Positions 50,954 to 61,369 of a stretch of DNA of 64,000 nt are shown here, piece by piece. The number at the start of each line of letters is the position of its first letter. Within the stretch, counting starts at the first letter, position 1. Under the pieces are notes generated by a model. That model was not told where the DNA came from and ran no database searches. It saw nothing but the letters and a program-made list of their open reading frames with translations. Both the position numbers and the translations under genes were made by a program. The DNA comes from Parabacteroides sp. PM6-13 (GTDB lineage: Bacteria > Bacteroidota > Bacteroidia > Bacteroidales > Tannerellaceae): positions 434,001-498,000 of the forward strand of contig NZ_JARXWF010000001.1 of the NCBI RefSeq assembly GCF_029892605.1. The letters run 5' to 3'.

Positions 50954-52372
50954 ATGTCAGCATTATTCCCAACTACGCTTCCCTACAAGGTGGCAGATAT
51001 GAGCCTGGCCGAGTTTGGCCGGAAGGAAATCGAAATAGCCGAACACGAGATGCCCGGACTCATGGCGTTGCGCCAGAAATATGCCGGCCAGAAACCACTA
51101 TCGGGTGCCCGTATCATGGGGTCATTGCATATGACCATCCAGACGGCCGTACTGATCGAGACATTGGTGGATCTGGGTGCCGATGTGCGCTGGGCCAGTT
51201 GCAACATTTTCTCCACCCAGGACCATGCCGCTGCGGCTATTGCTGCGACGGGCGTGCCGGTGTATGCCTGGAAAGGGGAGACATTGGAGGAATACTGGTG
51301 GTGTACGGATATGGCGCTTCGTTTCCCCGACGGAAAAGGGCCGCATATGATCGTCGACGACGGTGGCGATGCTTCCCTCTTGGTGCATTGGGGCTATAAA
51401 GCGGAAAACGATGCGACATCGATCGATCGCAAGGGAGGCAACCATGAGGAGCAGGTGATCCTCGACACACTCAAACGGATCCTCGCGGAAGACAACCAAC
51501 GTTGGCACCGCACAGTGGCCGAGATGAAGGGTGTTTCCGAAGAGACAACCACCGGTGTGCATCGCCTGTATCAGATGATGGAAAAGGGCGAATTGCTTGT
51601 TCCAGCCATCAATGTAAACGACTCGGTGACTAAATCGAAATTCGATAACCTCTATGGCTGCCGTGAATCGTTGGCTGACGGCATCAAACGAGCCACCGAT
51701 GTGATGATCGCCGGTAAGGTGGTGGTCGTGGCCGGTTATGGCGATGTAGGTAAAGGCTGTTCACACTCGATGCGTTCATACGGCGCCCGCGTGATTGTGA
51801 CGGAGATCGACCCGATCTGTGCCTTGCAGGCGGCGATGGAAGGCTTTGAAGTGACCACGATGGAAGAGGCTGTGAAAGAGGGAAATGTATTCGTTACCAC
51901 AACCGGAAACCGCGATATCATCACCATCGAACACATGGCGCAGATGAGAGACCAGGCGATCGTTTGCAACATCGGTCATTTCGACAACGAGATACAGGTA
52001 GACAAACTGGTGAATTATCCGAATATCAAACATATCAACATCAAACCGCAGGTCGACAAATATACCTTCCCTACCGGGAACTCCATCTTCCTGTTGGCCG
52101 AAGGACGCCTGGTGAACCTGGGATGTGCTACCGGACACCCCTCGTTTGTGATGAGCAACTCGTTTACCAACCAGGTATTGGCGCAGATGGATCTGTGGAC
52201 CATGCCTTACGAAGTGGGCGTGTACCGTCTGCCGAAACGACTGGACGAAGAGGTAGCTCGCCTGCACCTGGAACGCATCGGCGTGAAACTGACCCGCCTC
52301 ACACAGGAACAGGCCGATTACCTGGGCGTATCGCCGGAAGGACCTTACAAAGCGGACCATTATCGTTACTAA
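50954..52372 (+). CDS. ahcY: Adenosylhomocysteinase
   Basis: 472 residues from [25 protein letters not shown]. The NAD loop is [24 protein letters not shown] (about 256-279). Catalytic and substrate motifs such as [39 protein letters not shown] and the C-terminal [10 protein letters not shown] are intact. It hydrolyses S-adenosylhomocysteine to adenosine and homocysteine. It sits 3 nt before a SAM-dependent methyltransferase, whose product it removes. Confidence 0.96.
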   Translation: MSALFPTTLPYKVADMSLAEFGRKEIEIAEHEMPGLMALRQKYAGQKPLSGARIMGSLHMTIQTAVLIETLVDLGADVRWASCNIFSTQDHAAAAIAATGVPVYAWKGETLEEYWWCTDMALRFPDGKGPHMIVDDGGDASLLVHWGYKAENDATSIDRKGGNHEEQVILDTLKRILAEDNQRWHRTVAEMKGVSEETTTGVHRLYQMMEKGELLVPAINVNDSVTKSKFDNLYGCRESLADGIKRATDVMIAGKVVVVAGYGDVGKGCSHSMRSYGARVIVTEIDPICALQAAMEGFEVTTMEEAVKEGNVFVTTTGNRDIITIEHMAQMRDQAIVCNIGHFDNEIQVDKLVNYPNIKHINIKPQVDKYTFPTGNSIFLLAEGRLVNLGCATGHPSFVMSNSFTNQVLAQMDLWTMPYEVGVYRLPKRLDEEVARLHLERIGVKLTRLTQEQADYLGVSPEGPYKADHYRY

Positions 52373-52375
52373 ACA

Positions 52376-53149
52376 ATGCAACAACGACATCTCGATCGGC
52401 AACAATATTTCAACGAACAGGCATATACGACCCAAAAGTATGTGATCCCTTTCATCGAACAGCAACATCCGGTGACGCCCGATGTGGTTGTTCTTGAGAT
52501 TGGTTGTGGCGAGGGAGGCAATATGAAACCCTTCCTGGATCTGGGTTGCCGGGTGACAGGCATCGACCTCAGCGTCCCGCAGATTGAACGGGCGAAGGAG
52601 TTTTATGCCGCCCATCCGCAGCAAGGCAAGCTGACACTGATTGCCGAAGACATCTACCGGATTGAATCGTTGCCTCAGCCATTCGACATCATCATCATGC
52701 GGGATGTGATCGAACATATTCCCGACCAGGAGCGGTTCATGTCGTTTGTCAAGAGGTTCCTGAAACCGACCGGTGTGCTTTTCATCGGCTTCCCGCCCTG
52801 GCAGAATCCGTTTGGCGGGCATCAGCAGATTGTGCGTCACCGGTTTATCTCTCGTACTCCCTGGATTCACCTCTTGCCCCGAGGGGCGTATGCTGCCCTG
52901 TTGCGCAGCGGAGGAATAGATCCGGGAGAGCTGCTCGATATCAAAAGTACAGGCATCTCACTGGAGCGGTTGGAGCGTTTCATTAAACAGGCGGATTACC
53001 ACATACGCGCGAAAAGCCTTTATGTGATCAATCCGAATTATGAGGCCAAGTTCAAACTATCGCCCCGTAAATTATGGAAAGTATTCCAGATCCCTTATAT
53101 TCGTAATTTCTATACGACCTGTGGATATTATCTGATAAGTAAGAAATAA
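52376..53149 (+). CDS. Class I SAM-dependent methyltransferase in the heptose operon
   Basis: 257 residues. The SAM loop is VVLEIGCGEGGNMKPFL (about 38-54); an acidic DLS motif (GIDLSVPQIERAK) and MRDVIEHIPDQERF follow, typical of UbiG/BioC-like methyltransferases. The C-terminal part (about 185-257) is basic. It is followed 5 nt later by the heptose kinase gene hddA, so it may methylate a glycan or sugar nucleotide, but a small-molecule substrate is equally possible. Confidence 0.8.
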   Translation: MQQRHLDRQQYFNEQAYTTQKYVIPFIEQQHPVTPDVVVLEIGCGEGGNMKPFLDLGCRVTGIDLSVPQIERAKEFYAAHPQQGKLTLIAEDIYRIESLPQPFDIIIMRDVIEHIPDQERFMSFVKRFLKPTGVLFIGFPPWQNPFGGHQQIVRHRFISRTPWIHLLPRGAYAALLRSGGIDPGELLDIKSTGISLERLERFIKQADYHIRAKSLYVINPNYEAKFKLSPRKLWKVFQIPYIRNFYTTCGYYLISKK

Positions 53150-53154
53150 GAAAT

Positions 53155-54189
53155 ATGTTATACCGTAGTAAAGCACCTTTTCGTTTGGGCATCGCCGGAG
53201 GAGGAACCGATGTATCGCCCTATTCCGACATCTATGGAGGAGCCATCCTGAATGTGACGATCAACCTGTTTGCCTACGCGACCATCCGCCCGCTCGAAAA
53301 CGGAACGATTCGCCTGGTGCATACCCATAAAAATATCGTCGAAGAGTTTGAAGCCACCTCACAGCTTCCGCTGGAAGGACCGCTTGTGTTGCAACATGGA
53401 ATTTATAACTCCATCGTGAAGCGTTACAACAACGGGCAACCGCTCTCCTTCGAACTGACGACACATATGGATGTGCCTTCCGGCTCGGGCTTGGGTACCT
53501 CGTCCACGCTGGTGGTCGCTATCTTAGGCGCCTTCACCGAATGGCTGAAACTGCCATTGGGAAGATACGACATCGCCCACTACGCCTACGAGATCGAACG
53601 GGTCGACCTGCAGATGGCAGGGGGTAAGCAGGATCAATACGCGGCTACTTTCGGAGGGGTCAACTTCATGGAGTTCCTGGCTGAAGATAAGGTGATTGTG
53701 AATCCCTTGCGCATAAACAATGACATCCTGCAGGAGTGGTCCATGAATACGGTGCTCTTCTACAGCAACCTGTCGCGTAGCTCGTCGCATATTATCGAAG
53801 AGCAGGTGGCGAATGTAAAAAACAAAAAGACGGAATCGCTGGAGGCTATGCACCGGGTACGGGAGGAGGCTTTCCGCATGAAGAATTGCCTGTTGCGCGA
53901 CGAGTTATGGGAGCTGGGCAAGGCGCTCAACACCAGTTGGACCAACAAAAAACTGATGGCGAAACATATCTCCAACGAACTGATTGATAACATCTACAAT
54001 ACAGCGATGGCACACGGATCGTTGGGAGGCAAGATCTCCGGAGCCGGTGGGGGTGGCTTTATGTTTTTCTACTGCCCGGGAAACGCTTCGTATGCTGTGG
54101 CGGAGGCATTAACACAATTAAATGTAGGGGTTATTCACCCCTTCGAATTCTGTAAAAAAGGATTGACAACATGGACAGTGAAAGAATAA
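53155..54189 (+). CDS. hddA: D-glycero-alpha-D-manno-heptose 7-phosphate kinase
   Basis: 344 residues, a GHMP kinase. The opening RSKAPFRLGIAGGGTDVSPYSD and the ATP loop DVPSGSGLGTSSTLVVAILGA (about 103-123) match HddA, and the third motif KISGAGGGGFMFFYC (about 286-300) is present. It phosphorylates D-glycero-D-manno-heptose 7-phosphate at C1 with alpha configuration, on the GDP-heptose branch. It is preceded by the methyltransferase and overlaps gmhA by 19 nt. Confidence 0.9.
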   Translation: MLYRSKAPFRLGIAGGGTDVSPYSDIYGGAILNVTINLFAYATIRPLENGTIRLVHTHKNIVEEFEATSQLPLEGPLVLQHGIYNSIVKRYNNGQPLSFELTTHMDVPSGSGLGTSSTLVVAILGAFTEWLKLPLGRYDIAHYAYEIERVDLQMAGGKQDQYAATFGGVNFMEFLAEDKVIVNPLRINNDILQEWSMNTVLFYSNLSRSSSHIIEEQVANVKNKKTESLEAMHRVREEAFRMKNCLLRDELWELGKALNTSWTNKKLMAKHISNELIDNIYNTAMAHGSLGGKISGAGGGGFMFFYCPGNASYAVAEALTQLNVGVIHPFEFCKKGLTTWTVKE

Positions 54190-54761
54190 TCATACAGCAA
54201 CGCCTCGACGAACACCGTCAGGTGATCGACCGCATACTGGCAGACGAAAGCCTGCAGGCAACGATCGGGGCAACCATACAGATGTTGGTGGATTGTTTCC
54301 GCCGGGGTGGAAAAGTCTATTTCTGCGGAAACGGAGGAAGCGCGGCCGACGCGCAACACCTGGCAGCGGAGTTCTCCGGGAAGTTCTATATCGACCGGGA
54401 GGTATTGCCGGCGGAGGCATTGCATTGCAACACCTCTTATATGACCGCCGTAGCCAATGACTACTCGTTTGGCATTGTGTATGCCCGCCTGATCAAAGGG
54501 CTCGGGCAGGAAGGCGACGTCTTGGTAGGCCTTTCCACCTCGGGCAATTCCGAAAACATTGTCAAGGCCTTCGAGGTATGCCGGGAGAAAGGCATCAAGA
54601 CCATTGGCTTTACAGGCGAAAAGGGAGGAAAAATGAAAGCCCTCTCCGATCTACTCATTAACATTCCATCCAACGATACCCCCCGCATCCAGGAGGCACA
54701 TATCACCATCGGGCATATCGTCTGCGAATGTGTGGAAAAAGAAATCTTTAAATCGCTCTGA
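54171..54761 (+). CDS. gmhA: Phosphoheptose (sedoheptulose-7-phosphate) isomerase
   Basis: 196 residues. The SIS-fold signature FCGNGGSAADAQHLAAEFSGKFY (about 46-68) includes the zinc His and Glu; GLSTSGNSENIVKAFE (about 119-134) is the phosphate loop. It converts sedoheptulose 7-phosphate to D-glycero-D-manno-heptose 7-phosphate, the first step for any heptose nucleotide. The start overlaps hddA and the stop is one base before hddC. Confidence 0.93.
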   Translation: MDSERIIIQQRLDEHRQVIDRILADESLQATIGATIQMLVDCFRRGGKVYFCGNGGSAADAQHLAAEFSGKFYIDREVLPAEALHCNTSYMTAVANDYSFGIVYARLIKGLGQEGDVLVGLSTSGNSENIVKAFEVCREKGIKTIGFTGEKGGKMKALSDLLINIPSNDTPRIQEAHITIGHIVCECVEKEIFKSL

Positions 54762-54762
54762 T

Positions 54763-55464
54763 ATGGAAGCAATCATACTGGCCGGAGGCATGGGCACCCG
54801 GTTGCAATCGGTCGTTTCCGACCTACCCAAAGCCATGGCTCCCGTGGCCGGACAGCCGTTTTTATACTACGTCCTGCAATCGCTGGAAGCTGCCGGCTTC
54901 GACCATATCATACTGGCAGTAGGCTACAAACATGAAGTGATCGAAGCATGGCTGGCCGATTACGCCACCACCATGCGCATCTCCATCGTCGTGGAAGAGG
55001 AACCGCTCGGAACGGGTGGAGCCACCCGCCTTTCGCTCTGTCAGGCAGAGCGGGAAGAGGTCTTTATCCTGAATGGGGATACCTGGTTTGCGGTCGATTA
55101 CAAAGAGATGATTGCCTGCCACCAAAAGCTCGGAGCGGAAACGACCCTGGCATTGAAAGAGATGAAAGAGTTCGACCGGTATGGCATTGTCGAACTGGAT
55201 GAAGAGGCGCGCATCAAAGCCTTCCGCGAAAAACAATATTGTGCTTCCGGATTGATCAACGCGGGTGTCTACCTGATCAACCGCCGTGTGCTCCGCGATT
55301 ACCCTGAACGCTTCTCGTTAGAGAGAGACTATTTCGAAAAGGTAGTGGCCGATGGGAAATTGGGCGGATTTCCTTCCGATCGTTACTTCATCGATATTGG
55401 CATCCCGGAAGACTACGCACAGGCACAAAAGGATTTTGCCGATGGGAAATACAACACGTTATAG
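54763..55464 (+). CDS. hddC: D-glycero-alpha-D-manno-heptose 1-phosphate guanylyltransferase
   Basis: 233 residues from MEAIILAGGMGTRLQSVVSDLPKAMAPV, the nucleotidyltransferase loop, with FILNGDTWFAVD (metal site, about 97-108). In this neighbourhood (gmhA, hddA, gmhB) it is the HddC that charges heptose with GMP to give GDP-D-glycero-alpha-D-manno-heptose. An ATG 11 codons upstream would overlap gmhA and is less likely. It overlaps gmhB by 23 nt. Confidence 0.86.
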   Translation: MEAIILAGGMGTRLQSVVSDLPKAMAPVAGQPFLYYVLQSLEAAGFDHIILAVGYKHEVIEAWLADYATTMRISIVVEEEPLGTGGATRLSLCQAEREEVFILNGDTWFAVDYKEMIACHQKLGAETTLALKEMKEFDRYGIVELDEEARIKAFREKQYCASGLINAGVYLINRRVLRDYPERFSLERDYFEKVVADGKLGGFPSDRYFIDIGIPEDYAQAQKDFADGKYNTL

Positions 55465-55984
55465 TGCGCTTTTCCTCGATCGCGACGGGGTGATCAACCA
55501 GCATCGCCCCAACGACTATGTAAAGACGATCGAGGAATTCATCTTTACGGAAGGAGCCTTGGAGGCTTTGCGACTGCTCGCACCTCTGTTTGATTATATC
55601 CTGATCGTCACCAACCAGCGCGGCGTAGGAAAAGGGATGATGACACCCGATGCCCTGCAGGAGATCCATGCCTATATGCTCGGAGAGATAACGGCACACG
55701 GAGGACGCATCGACAGGATATACACCGCGACCGCCGTTTCGTCGGAGGATCCTAATCGGAAACCCAATCCGGGCATGGCCCGTCAGGCAAAAGCAGACTT
55801 CCCGGCTATCGATTTTGCCAATAGCTTGATGGTGGGCGATTCGCTCTCCGATATGCAGTTTGCCAGCTGGGCAGGCATCCCGGCGGTACTTATCGGCCAT
55901 AAAGTCAGCGAAAAAGAGCTTTCTTCCCTTCTTCTTACTGCGCAATACCCGGATTTATTTACTTTTGCCAAAGCAATTCAATAG
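55442..55984 (+). CDS. gmhB: Heptose bisphosphate phosphatase
   Basis: 180 residues. HAD-IIIA motifs: ALFLDRDGVINQH (9-21) with nucleophile Asp and acid/base Asp two residues later, VTNQRGVGKG (motif II, about 59-68), KPNPGM (motif III Lys) and MVGDSLSDM (motif IV). It removes the 7-phosphate from heptose 1,7-bisphosphate. The longer open frame overlaps hddC by over 100 nt and starts without a HAD motif, so the ATG at 55442 is taken. Confidence 0.92.
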   Translation: MGNTTRYSALFLDRDGVINQHRPNDYVKTIEEFIFTEGALEALRLLAPLFDYILIVTNQRGVGKGMMTPDALQEIHAYMLGEITAHGGRIDRIYTATAVSSEDPNRKPNPGMARQAKADFPAIDFANSLMVGDSLSDMQFASWAGIPAVLIGHKVSEKELSSLLLTAQYPDLFTFAKAIQ

Positions 55985-55994
55985 ACGGAACGAT

Positions 55995-57119
55995 ATGAAA
56001 ATAGCTATGTTATCGACATTCTACCCTTTCCGGGGCGGAATAGCTCAGTTCAATGCCAACCTGTATGAGGCGTTGCGCCGGGAACACGAGGTGATTCCTT
56101 ATACCTTCACCCGCCAATATCCTCAGTTTTTGTTTCCCGGAAAGACACAATATGTCACGCCCGATGACCAGGCTATCGAAATAAAGAGCATTCCGATACT
56201 CGACACGGCCAACCCTTTCAGCTACATCCGAGCGGCCAGACAGATCGAGAAGGAGAAGCCGGATCTATTGATTATGAAGTATTGGATGTCTTACCTCTCG
56301 CCCTCGTTGGGAACGGTTGCCCGCCGCCTGAAGAAGAGAGGGTGCCGGGTGATCACCGTATTGGACAATGTGATCCCGCACGAACAGAAATTCTTCGACA
56401 AGCCTTTCACCACCTGGTTTCTCAAACAAAACAGCGGATTTGTGGCTATGAGCGAGTCTGTCCGCCACGATCTATTGTCGCTTCGTCCCGACGCGCCGAA
56501 TATCCTACTCCCCCACCCGCTTTATGATCATTTTGGCGAGAAGGTGGAAAGACGCCTTGCCTGCGAGCAATTGGGGCTCGATCCCAACAAGAAAACACTT
56601 CTTTTCTTTGGATTGATTCGCGACTATAAAGGATTAGACCTCCTGATAGAGGCTTTCGATCTACTGGATTGCGAAGACTATCAGTTGGTGATTGCCGGAG
56701 AGAGCTACGGGCCGTTCCAAAAATACAGCGATCAGATCTGTCAATGTAAACATCCGGAGCAGATCAAGGTGTTCAACCGTTATATCGGCGACAACGAAGT
56801 ACCGCTATTCTTCTCGGCGGCCGATGTCTGCATCCTCCCCTACCGCAGCGCCACGCAAAGTGGCATCACCTCCATTGCCTATCACTTCGAAACACCTTTA
56901 CTCGCCACACGCACCGGGGGATTAGATGAAAGCATCGAAAAACAAGGCATCGGCTTGATGATACCCGACGTAAATGCGGCGTCCATTGCTCAAACCATTC
57001 GGGCATTCTACCAACAGGATCCTGCCCTTTTCGCAACCAATTTCAAACGGGAAAAGAAGCAACTCACCTGGGAGGTGTTTGCTAAGCAGTTAATCGATTT
57101 TTCTGAGAAGCTGTCTTGA
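55995..57119 (+). CDS. Glycosyltransferase family 4 protein
   Basis: 374 residues from MKIAMLSTFYPFRGGIAQFN (glycine-rich acceptor loop). The C-terminal GT4 part has LLFFGLIRDYKGLDLLIEAF (about 200-219) and the donor-binding E-x7-E region TQSGITSIAYHFETPLLATRTGG (about 299-321). It is the last gene of the heptose operon, 10 nt after gmhB, so heptose or a related sugar is the likely donor, building a surface glycan. The substrate is not proven. Confidence 0.82.
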   Translation: MKIAMLSTFYPFRGGIAQFNANLYEALRREHEVIPYTFTRQYPQFLFPGKTQYVTPDDQAIEIKSIPILDTANPFSYIRAARQIEKEKPDLLIMKYWMSYLSPSLGTVARRLKKRGCRVITVLDNVIPHEQKFFDKPFTTWFLKQNSGFVAMSESVRHDLLSLRPDAPNILLPHPLYDHFGEKVERRLACEQLGLDPNKKTLLFFGLIRDYKGLDLLIEAFDLLDCEDYQLVIAGESYGPFQKYSDQICQCKHPEQIKVFNRYIGDNEVPLFFSAADVCILPYRSATQSGITSIAYHFETPLLATRTGGLDESIEKQGIGLMIPDVNAASIAQTIRAFYQQDPALFATNFKREKKQLTWEVFAKQLIDFSEKLS

Positions 57120-57136
57120 ATTGTATGGGAGCGCGT

Positions 57137-57589
57137 CTAAAGGACTACCTCCTGCACCTTAAACACCAGTTCCATCCAGACCCAATAGCGAATGGCCTTT
57201 CCAGCAAACATGGAGAGCGCCACCACCCACACATTGGCACGCAGGAAGCCCAGGGCGACAGCGATGAAATCGCCCACACCGGGAAGGAAAACAAAGAAAC
57301 CTGTCCAGGATCCTCGCTTTTGTACCCATTCCTGGACGCGGTCGATCTTCGCACGATCCATCTTCAGGTACTTCTCGATCCATTCGATCTTGCCAAGCAT
57401 ACCCAGCCAATAACAGGTCATGCCGCCCAGGAAGTTACCCAAGGTAGCCGCTATCATACAGGGCCAATAGGAGGCTCCTGCCAGCATCACGCCGGTGAGC
57501 ACCACCTCGCTGCTGAACGGCAGGATGGTAGCAGCCAAAAAAGCGGCAATAAAAACGCCTATATACCCATAGGTGATCAGAAACTCCAT
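57137..57589 (-). CDS. YqaA/DedA-like membrane protein
   Basis: 150 residues with about four hydrophobic segments, including re-entrant-type loops (FLAATILPFSSEVVLTGVMLAG and FLPGVGDFIAVALGFLRANV). The NFLGGMTCYWLG motif belongs to the short YqaA branch of the SNARE-associated/DedA family, whose larger members flip lipid carriers. It overlaps the DUF6427 gene by 13 nt and converges on the GT4 gene. Confidence 0.82.
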   Translation of the reverse strand: MEFLITYGYIGVFIAAFLAATILPFSSEVVLTGVMLAGASYWPCMIAATLGNFLGGMTCYWLGMLGKIEWIEKYLKMDRAKIDRVQEWVQKRGSWTGFFVFLPGVGDFIAVALGFLRANVWVVALSMFAGKAIRYWVWMELVFKVQEVVL

Positions 57590-58587
57590 GAGAGCTGAAG
57601 TATTAAGAGGGCGGGAAGGGCGATGATCGTAACAATCATCAACCAGAAAGTATAGCGATTCTGTCGCGTAGCAAACAGATGCGCGATCAACGTAGAGGCA
57701 GGAATAGCCATCATCTGCAGAAATCCCACGGTGGCCGGTTCATACAGAAAGAAAAAGACGACCGACCAGGCTATCATCAGCATCAGAAAAGAGAGGAACT
57801 CACGGGTGCGTAGGCTATCGGCCAGCTCATGAACCACCATATTGACAAAGGCGGCAATCACGAGAGGCACCACAATCAATAAAGGAAGCCATTCGATCCA
57901 CTCCGAGAAACGCCAGAAGAAAAGATCGAAGTTGCCCAGCGATTGGAACGGAACAATAAAATAGCTGTAATCGCCTGTCCATACCGCCCAGGCCAATAAC
58001 AGCCAGTAGACGACGGTAACCCCGATCAACGAGGCCATGAATGTCTTGGGATTCAATGAACGAAACATATACATCCCTATCCAGAACAAGGGAATATACC
58101 AAAGCATATAGGCCCACAACAGACTGCCCAGTCCAATCAGAAAAGCAGCAACAAAAGAACGCTTTACTGACAAAGGATCATGATGAGTCGTGAAAAGCAG
58201 ATAGAGAGCCAACATCAGGCAGAACAGCGCCAACGAGGTCGATCGTAAAGGGAAAAAGAGCGCGTTCGTGCTAAGCAGTAAAAAGAAAAATAAAAAAGGT
58301 AAAAAAGAACGATCCCGGATCAACACCAGGGCATAACTGATCCGCTGCACCAGGAACGCCCCACCTACTGCCAATAGAAGCCCCATCAGATAGGGGAAAA
58401 GCGTACCGGGAAGAAGGCGTTGAATGGCCTGCCAGAGAGGCGTATCCGAGGGTGCCGCCTCCAAAGGAAAACCGAACGACACCCAATAGCCTCCTGCCCA
58501 ACATAACAGGCAGATACCGATTATATAGATAACGACACCCGGACGATCAAAGCGAATCTTTCGATGTATGTTGGCAGAAACAGGCAC
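57577..58587 (-). CDS. DUF6427-like multispanning membrane protein
   Basis: 336 residues with about nine membrane helices. It starts at a GTG overlapping the purD stop by one base (TAGTG), which argues for coupled translation. The MWRIPLFWIGMYMFRSLNPKTF-like stretch (LWYIPLFWIGMYMFRSLN) is a feature of DUF6427 proteins in Bacteroidetes, function unknown and often near purD or YqaA-like genes. A glycan or lipid role is possible but unsupported. Confidence 0.65.
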   Translation of the reverse strand: MPVSANIHRKIRFDRPGVVIYIIGICLLCWAGGYWVSFGFPLEAAPSDTPLWQAIQRLLPGTLFPYLMGLLLAVGGAFLVQRISYALVLIRDRSFLPFLFFFLLLSTNALFFPLRSTSLALFCLMLALYLLFTTHHDPLSVKRSFVAAFLIGLGSLLWAYMLWYIPLFWIGMYMFRSLNPKTFMASLIGVTVVYWLLLAWAVWTGDYSYFIVPFQSLGNFDLFFWRFSEWIEWLPLLIVVPLVIAAFVNMVVHELADSLRTREFLSFLMLMIAWSVVFFFLYEPATVGFLQMMAIPASTLIAHLFATRQNRYTFWLMIVTIIALPALLILQLSWSF

Positions 58588-59858
58588 TACAAGTCGAATC
58601 CTATATCACGACGGAAATATTTCTTCTCGAAATCGATGGTTTGCGCCCCTTCAAACGAACGAGCCAATGCCTCTTCTTTGTCTTTTCCATACGAGCTAAC
58701 GGCAATCACACGTCCACCGCTGGTCAGTATGCGGTCGTCCGCTCTCCGTGTCCCGGCATGGAAGACAATATTATCAGCCGATACCTTGTCCAGGCCGGTG
58801 ATCTCTTTATCTTTTTCATAGGCCTCGGGGTAGCCTCCGCTGACCAGCATCACGGTAACGGCGGCACGCGGATCTTCTTGCAGCTCCCGCTTATCAAGGT
58901 CGCCGGCAGCCACGCCTTCCAGGAGTTCGACCAGGTCGCTCGCGATACGCAGCATCACCACCTCGGTCTCCGGGTCACCCATGCGACAGTTGTATTCGAT
59001 CACCATCGGTTCGCCTTTCACCTCGATCAGTCCCAGGAAGATAAAGCCTTTGTAATCGATGCCTTCCGCTTTCAATCCGGCGACTGTCGGACGGATAATC
59101 CGCTCCTCTACCTTCGCCATAAACACCTCATCGGCAAAAGGGACAGGCGAAACAGCCCCCATACCGCCGGTATTCAGGCCGGTATTGCCTTCGCCAATGC
59201 GTTTGTAATCCTTGGCAACCGGTAGGATCTTATAATGTTCGCCATCGGTCATCACAAAGACAGAACACTCGATCCCGTCCAGGAACTCCTCGATCACCAC
59301 CGTTTTGCTGGCATCGCCGAACATACCATCCAGCATACCGGCCAACTCCTGCTTGGCAACTGCCAGGTCGTCGATGATCAACACCCCTTTGCCGGCAGCC
59401 AATCCGTCGGCTTTCAATACATAAGGTGCTTCCAACGATTCCAGGAAGGCATATCCTTCCGCCAGGTTCTCCGCCGTAATGCTCTGATAGCGAGCGGTCG
59501 GAATATGATGACGTTGCATGAACGCTTTGGCAAAATCCTTGCTCCCTTCGAGCTGTGCTCCCGCCTTGCTCGGGCCGATCACCGGGATATGCGCCAATGT
59601 CGCGTCGGCGCGGAAGAAGTCATAAATCCCTTTTACCAACGGATCTTCCGGACCTACAATCACCATATGCACACGGTTATTCAACACAAACGTCTTGATA
59701 GACTCGAAATCATCGGCTTTCATCGGCACGTTCGTGCCCGTTAAAGACGTTCCGGCGTTACCCGGTGCGATGAAGAGTTTATCAACCAACGGACTTTGAG
59801 CTATTTTCCATGCCAAGGCATGCTCACGCCCGCCTGAACCTAACAGTAGTATATTCAT
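58587..59858 (-). CDS. purD: Phosphoribosylamine-glycine ligase
   Basis: 423 residues from [18 protein letters not shown], the PurD start. ATP-grasp motifs include [13 protein letters not shown] (about 141-153), [10 protein letters not shown] (about 224-233) and [12 protein letters not shown] (about 283-294). It joins phosphoribosylamine with glycine in purine synthesis. It follows the THUMP methyltransferase by 29 nt on the same strand and is followed by DUF6427. Confidence 0.96.
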   Translation of the reverse strand: MNILLLGSGGREHALAWKIAQSPLVDKLFIAPGNAGTSLTGTNVPMKADDFESIKTFVLNNRVHMVIVGPEDPLVKGIYDFFRADATLAHIPVIGPSKAGAQLEGSKDFAKAFMQRHHIPTARYQSITAENLAEGYAFLESLEAPYVLKADGLAAGKGVLIIDDLAVAKQELAGMLDGMFGDASKTVVIEEFLDGIECSVFVMTDGEHYKILPVAKDYKRIGEGNTGLNTGGMGAVSPVPFADEVFMAKVEERIIRPTVAGLKAEGIDYKGFIFLGLIEVKGEPMVIEYNCRMGDPETEVVMLRIASDLVELLEGVAAGDLDKRELQEDPRAAVTVMLVSGGYPEAYEKDKEITGLDKVSADNIVFHAGTRRADDRILTSGGRVIAVSSYGKDKEEALARSFEGAQTIDFEKKYFRRDIGFDL

Positions 59859-59887
59859 TTTATTCCATTTTTTGTTATTGTCATTAT

Positions 59888-61354
59888 TCAAAACTCCTCT
59901 CTGCCCCTGTTCTTAAAAGGCTTTTTGGAAGAGTGCTTCTTGAAGTCGCTATCCCCGTCGCGGAAATGTTTCTTATCAGGCTTCTTCGCCTGGAAAGGCT
60001 TGCGATCCGGACGACCATCCTTTCTGTCGTCGCCCAGGTAGCGTTTGCCGGGTATATAAGGTGCCTTCTCATCATCATTCTCCGTGTGAGCCGCTGCGAA
60101 ACGGCGTTCCGGACGATCCATCTTATCCCGCTTGAAGTCGGGCTTGCGCTGAATAACCTTCCGGGGAGCACTACCGCTATTCTCCGGATTCTCATTCAGT
60201 GCCTTTTTATAGTCTTTGTTTTTCCCGTCGAAGAGCTCATAACAACGATATTCGCACTCCAACGAGCCATTCAACAGCTTCACCTTTTCGTTCGGACGCA
60301 ATCCGATCTTATCGAAACATTCATCCTTATAACTAAGGATCCAGGCTTTATATCCGGTGAACTTATGCTTCAACCGCTCCCCGATCATACTGTATAACCC
60401 CATCAGGTCGCGCGAAGAGATGCGCTCTCCGTAAGGCGGATTGGTCACCAGGATGCCCGGTTGCGGTGCCTCTTCGTACTTCTGGAAAGGCAACACCTGT
60501 AATTCAATATATTTAGAAAGTCCGGCATTGCGTATATTCTCCTGCGCGCTTTCAATCGCCACCGGCGAGATATCCGAGCCATAACATTTGAATTTGAACT
60601 CTTTCTCGTTGCTCTCGTCGTTATAGATGCGATCGAACATTTCCTGATCGAAATCGAGCCATTTCTCAAAAGCGAACTCCTTGCGATGAACGCCCGGTGC
60701 GATATTCAAAGCGATCATAGCCGCCTCGATCAACAGGGTACCCGATCCGCACATCGGATCGACCAGGTTCGATTCACCCCGCCATCCGGTCATCAGAATC
60801 ATACCGGCAGCCAACACCTCGTTCAACGGCGCCTCTGTCTGATTCGTCCGGTACCCCCGCTTATGCAAGCTCTCTCCCGAACTGTCGATCGAGAGCGTAC
60901 AGTCGTTATGCGAAATATGTATATTGATCCGCAGATCCGGATTATTCACCCGCACCGACGGACGCTTCTCTTGCTTCTCCATGAAATAATCCACAATCGC
61001 ATCCTTCGTACGGTAAGCCACAAATTTGGAGTGATTGAAGTTTTCCGAAAAGATGACCGAATCGATGGCAAAGGTCGTATCCAGCGACATATAATCCTCC
61101 CACTTCACCTTTTTCACCTCTTCATACACCGTATCGGCATCTTTGGCCTTAAAATGATAGATCGGCTTCAGAATGCGGAGCGCCGTGCGACAATAGAAGT
61201 TTGCCTTGTAAAGCATCTCTTTGTCTCCCGTAAAAGAGACCATGCGGCGGCCCTTCTGTATATCCTGAGCACCTAAGGCAATCAATTCTTCTGCAAGAAC
61301 ATCTTCTAACCCATGCTGGGTCTTTGCCACCATTTCGAAATTCGCTTTATTCAT
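59888..61354 (-). CDS. THUMP-domain RNA methyltransferase (RlmL/YpsC-type) with basic tail
   Basis: 488 residues. There is an N-terminal ferredoxin-like/THUMP part (about 1-160, [23 protein letters not shown]), then a Rossmann methyltransferase with [25 protein letters not shown] (about 196-220) and the NPPY motif (about 307-310, TNPPYGERI), which fits N2-guanine methylation of 23S rRNA. After about residue 385 comes a roughly 100-residue tail, unusually rich in Lys, Arg and Asp, with little predicted fold, which may bind RNA. Start and family are clear; the rRNA site is not. Confidence 0.87.
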   Translation of the reverse strand: MNKANFEMVAKTQHGLEDVLAEELIALGAQDIQKGRRMVSFTGDKEMLYKANFYCRTALRILKPIYHFKAKDADTVYEEVKKVKWEDYMSLDTTFAIDSVIFSENFNHSKFVAYRTKDAIVDYFMEKQEKRPSVRVNNPDLRINIHISHNDCTLSIDSSGESLHKRGYRTNQTEAPLNEVLAAGMILMTGWRGESNLVDPMCGSGTLLIEAAMIALNIAPGVHRKEFAFEKWLDFDQEMFDRIYNDESNEKEFKFKCYGSDISPVAIESAQENIRNAGLSKYIELQVLPFQKYEEAPQPGILVTNPPYGERISSRDLMGLYSMIGERLKHKFTGYKAWILSYKDECFDKIGLRPNEKVKLLNGSLECEYRCYELFDGKNKDYKKALNENPENSGSAPRKVIQRKPDFKRDKMDRPERRFAAAHTENDDEKAPYIPGKRYLGDDRKDGRPDRKPFQAKKPDKKHFRDGDSDFKKHSSKKPFKNRGREEF

Positions 61355-61369
61355 TTTATTAATTAAAAA

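Noticed and set aside
51776-52870. A 364-codon open frame antisense to ahcY and the methyltransferase
   Set aside because: It crosses two well-recognised genes and has no family features.
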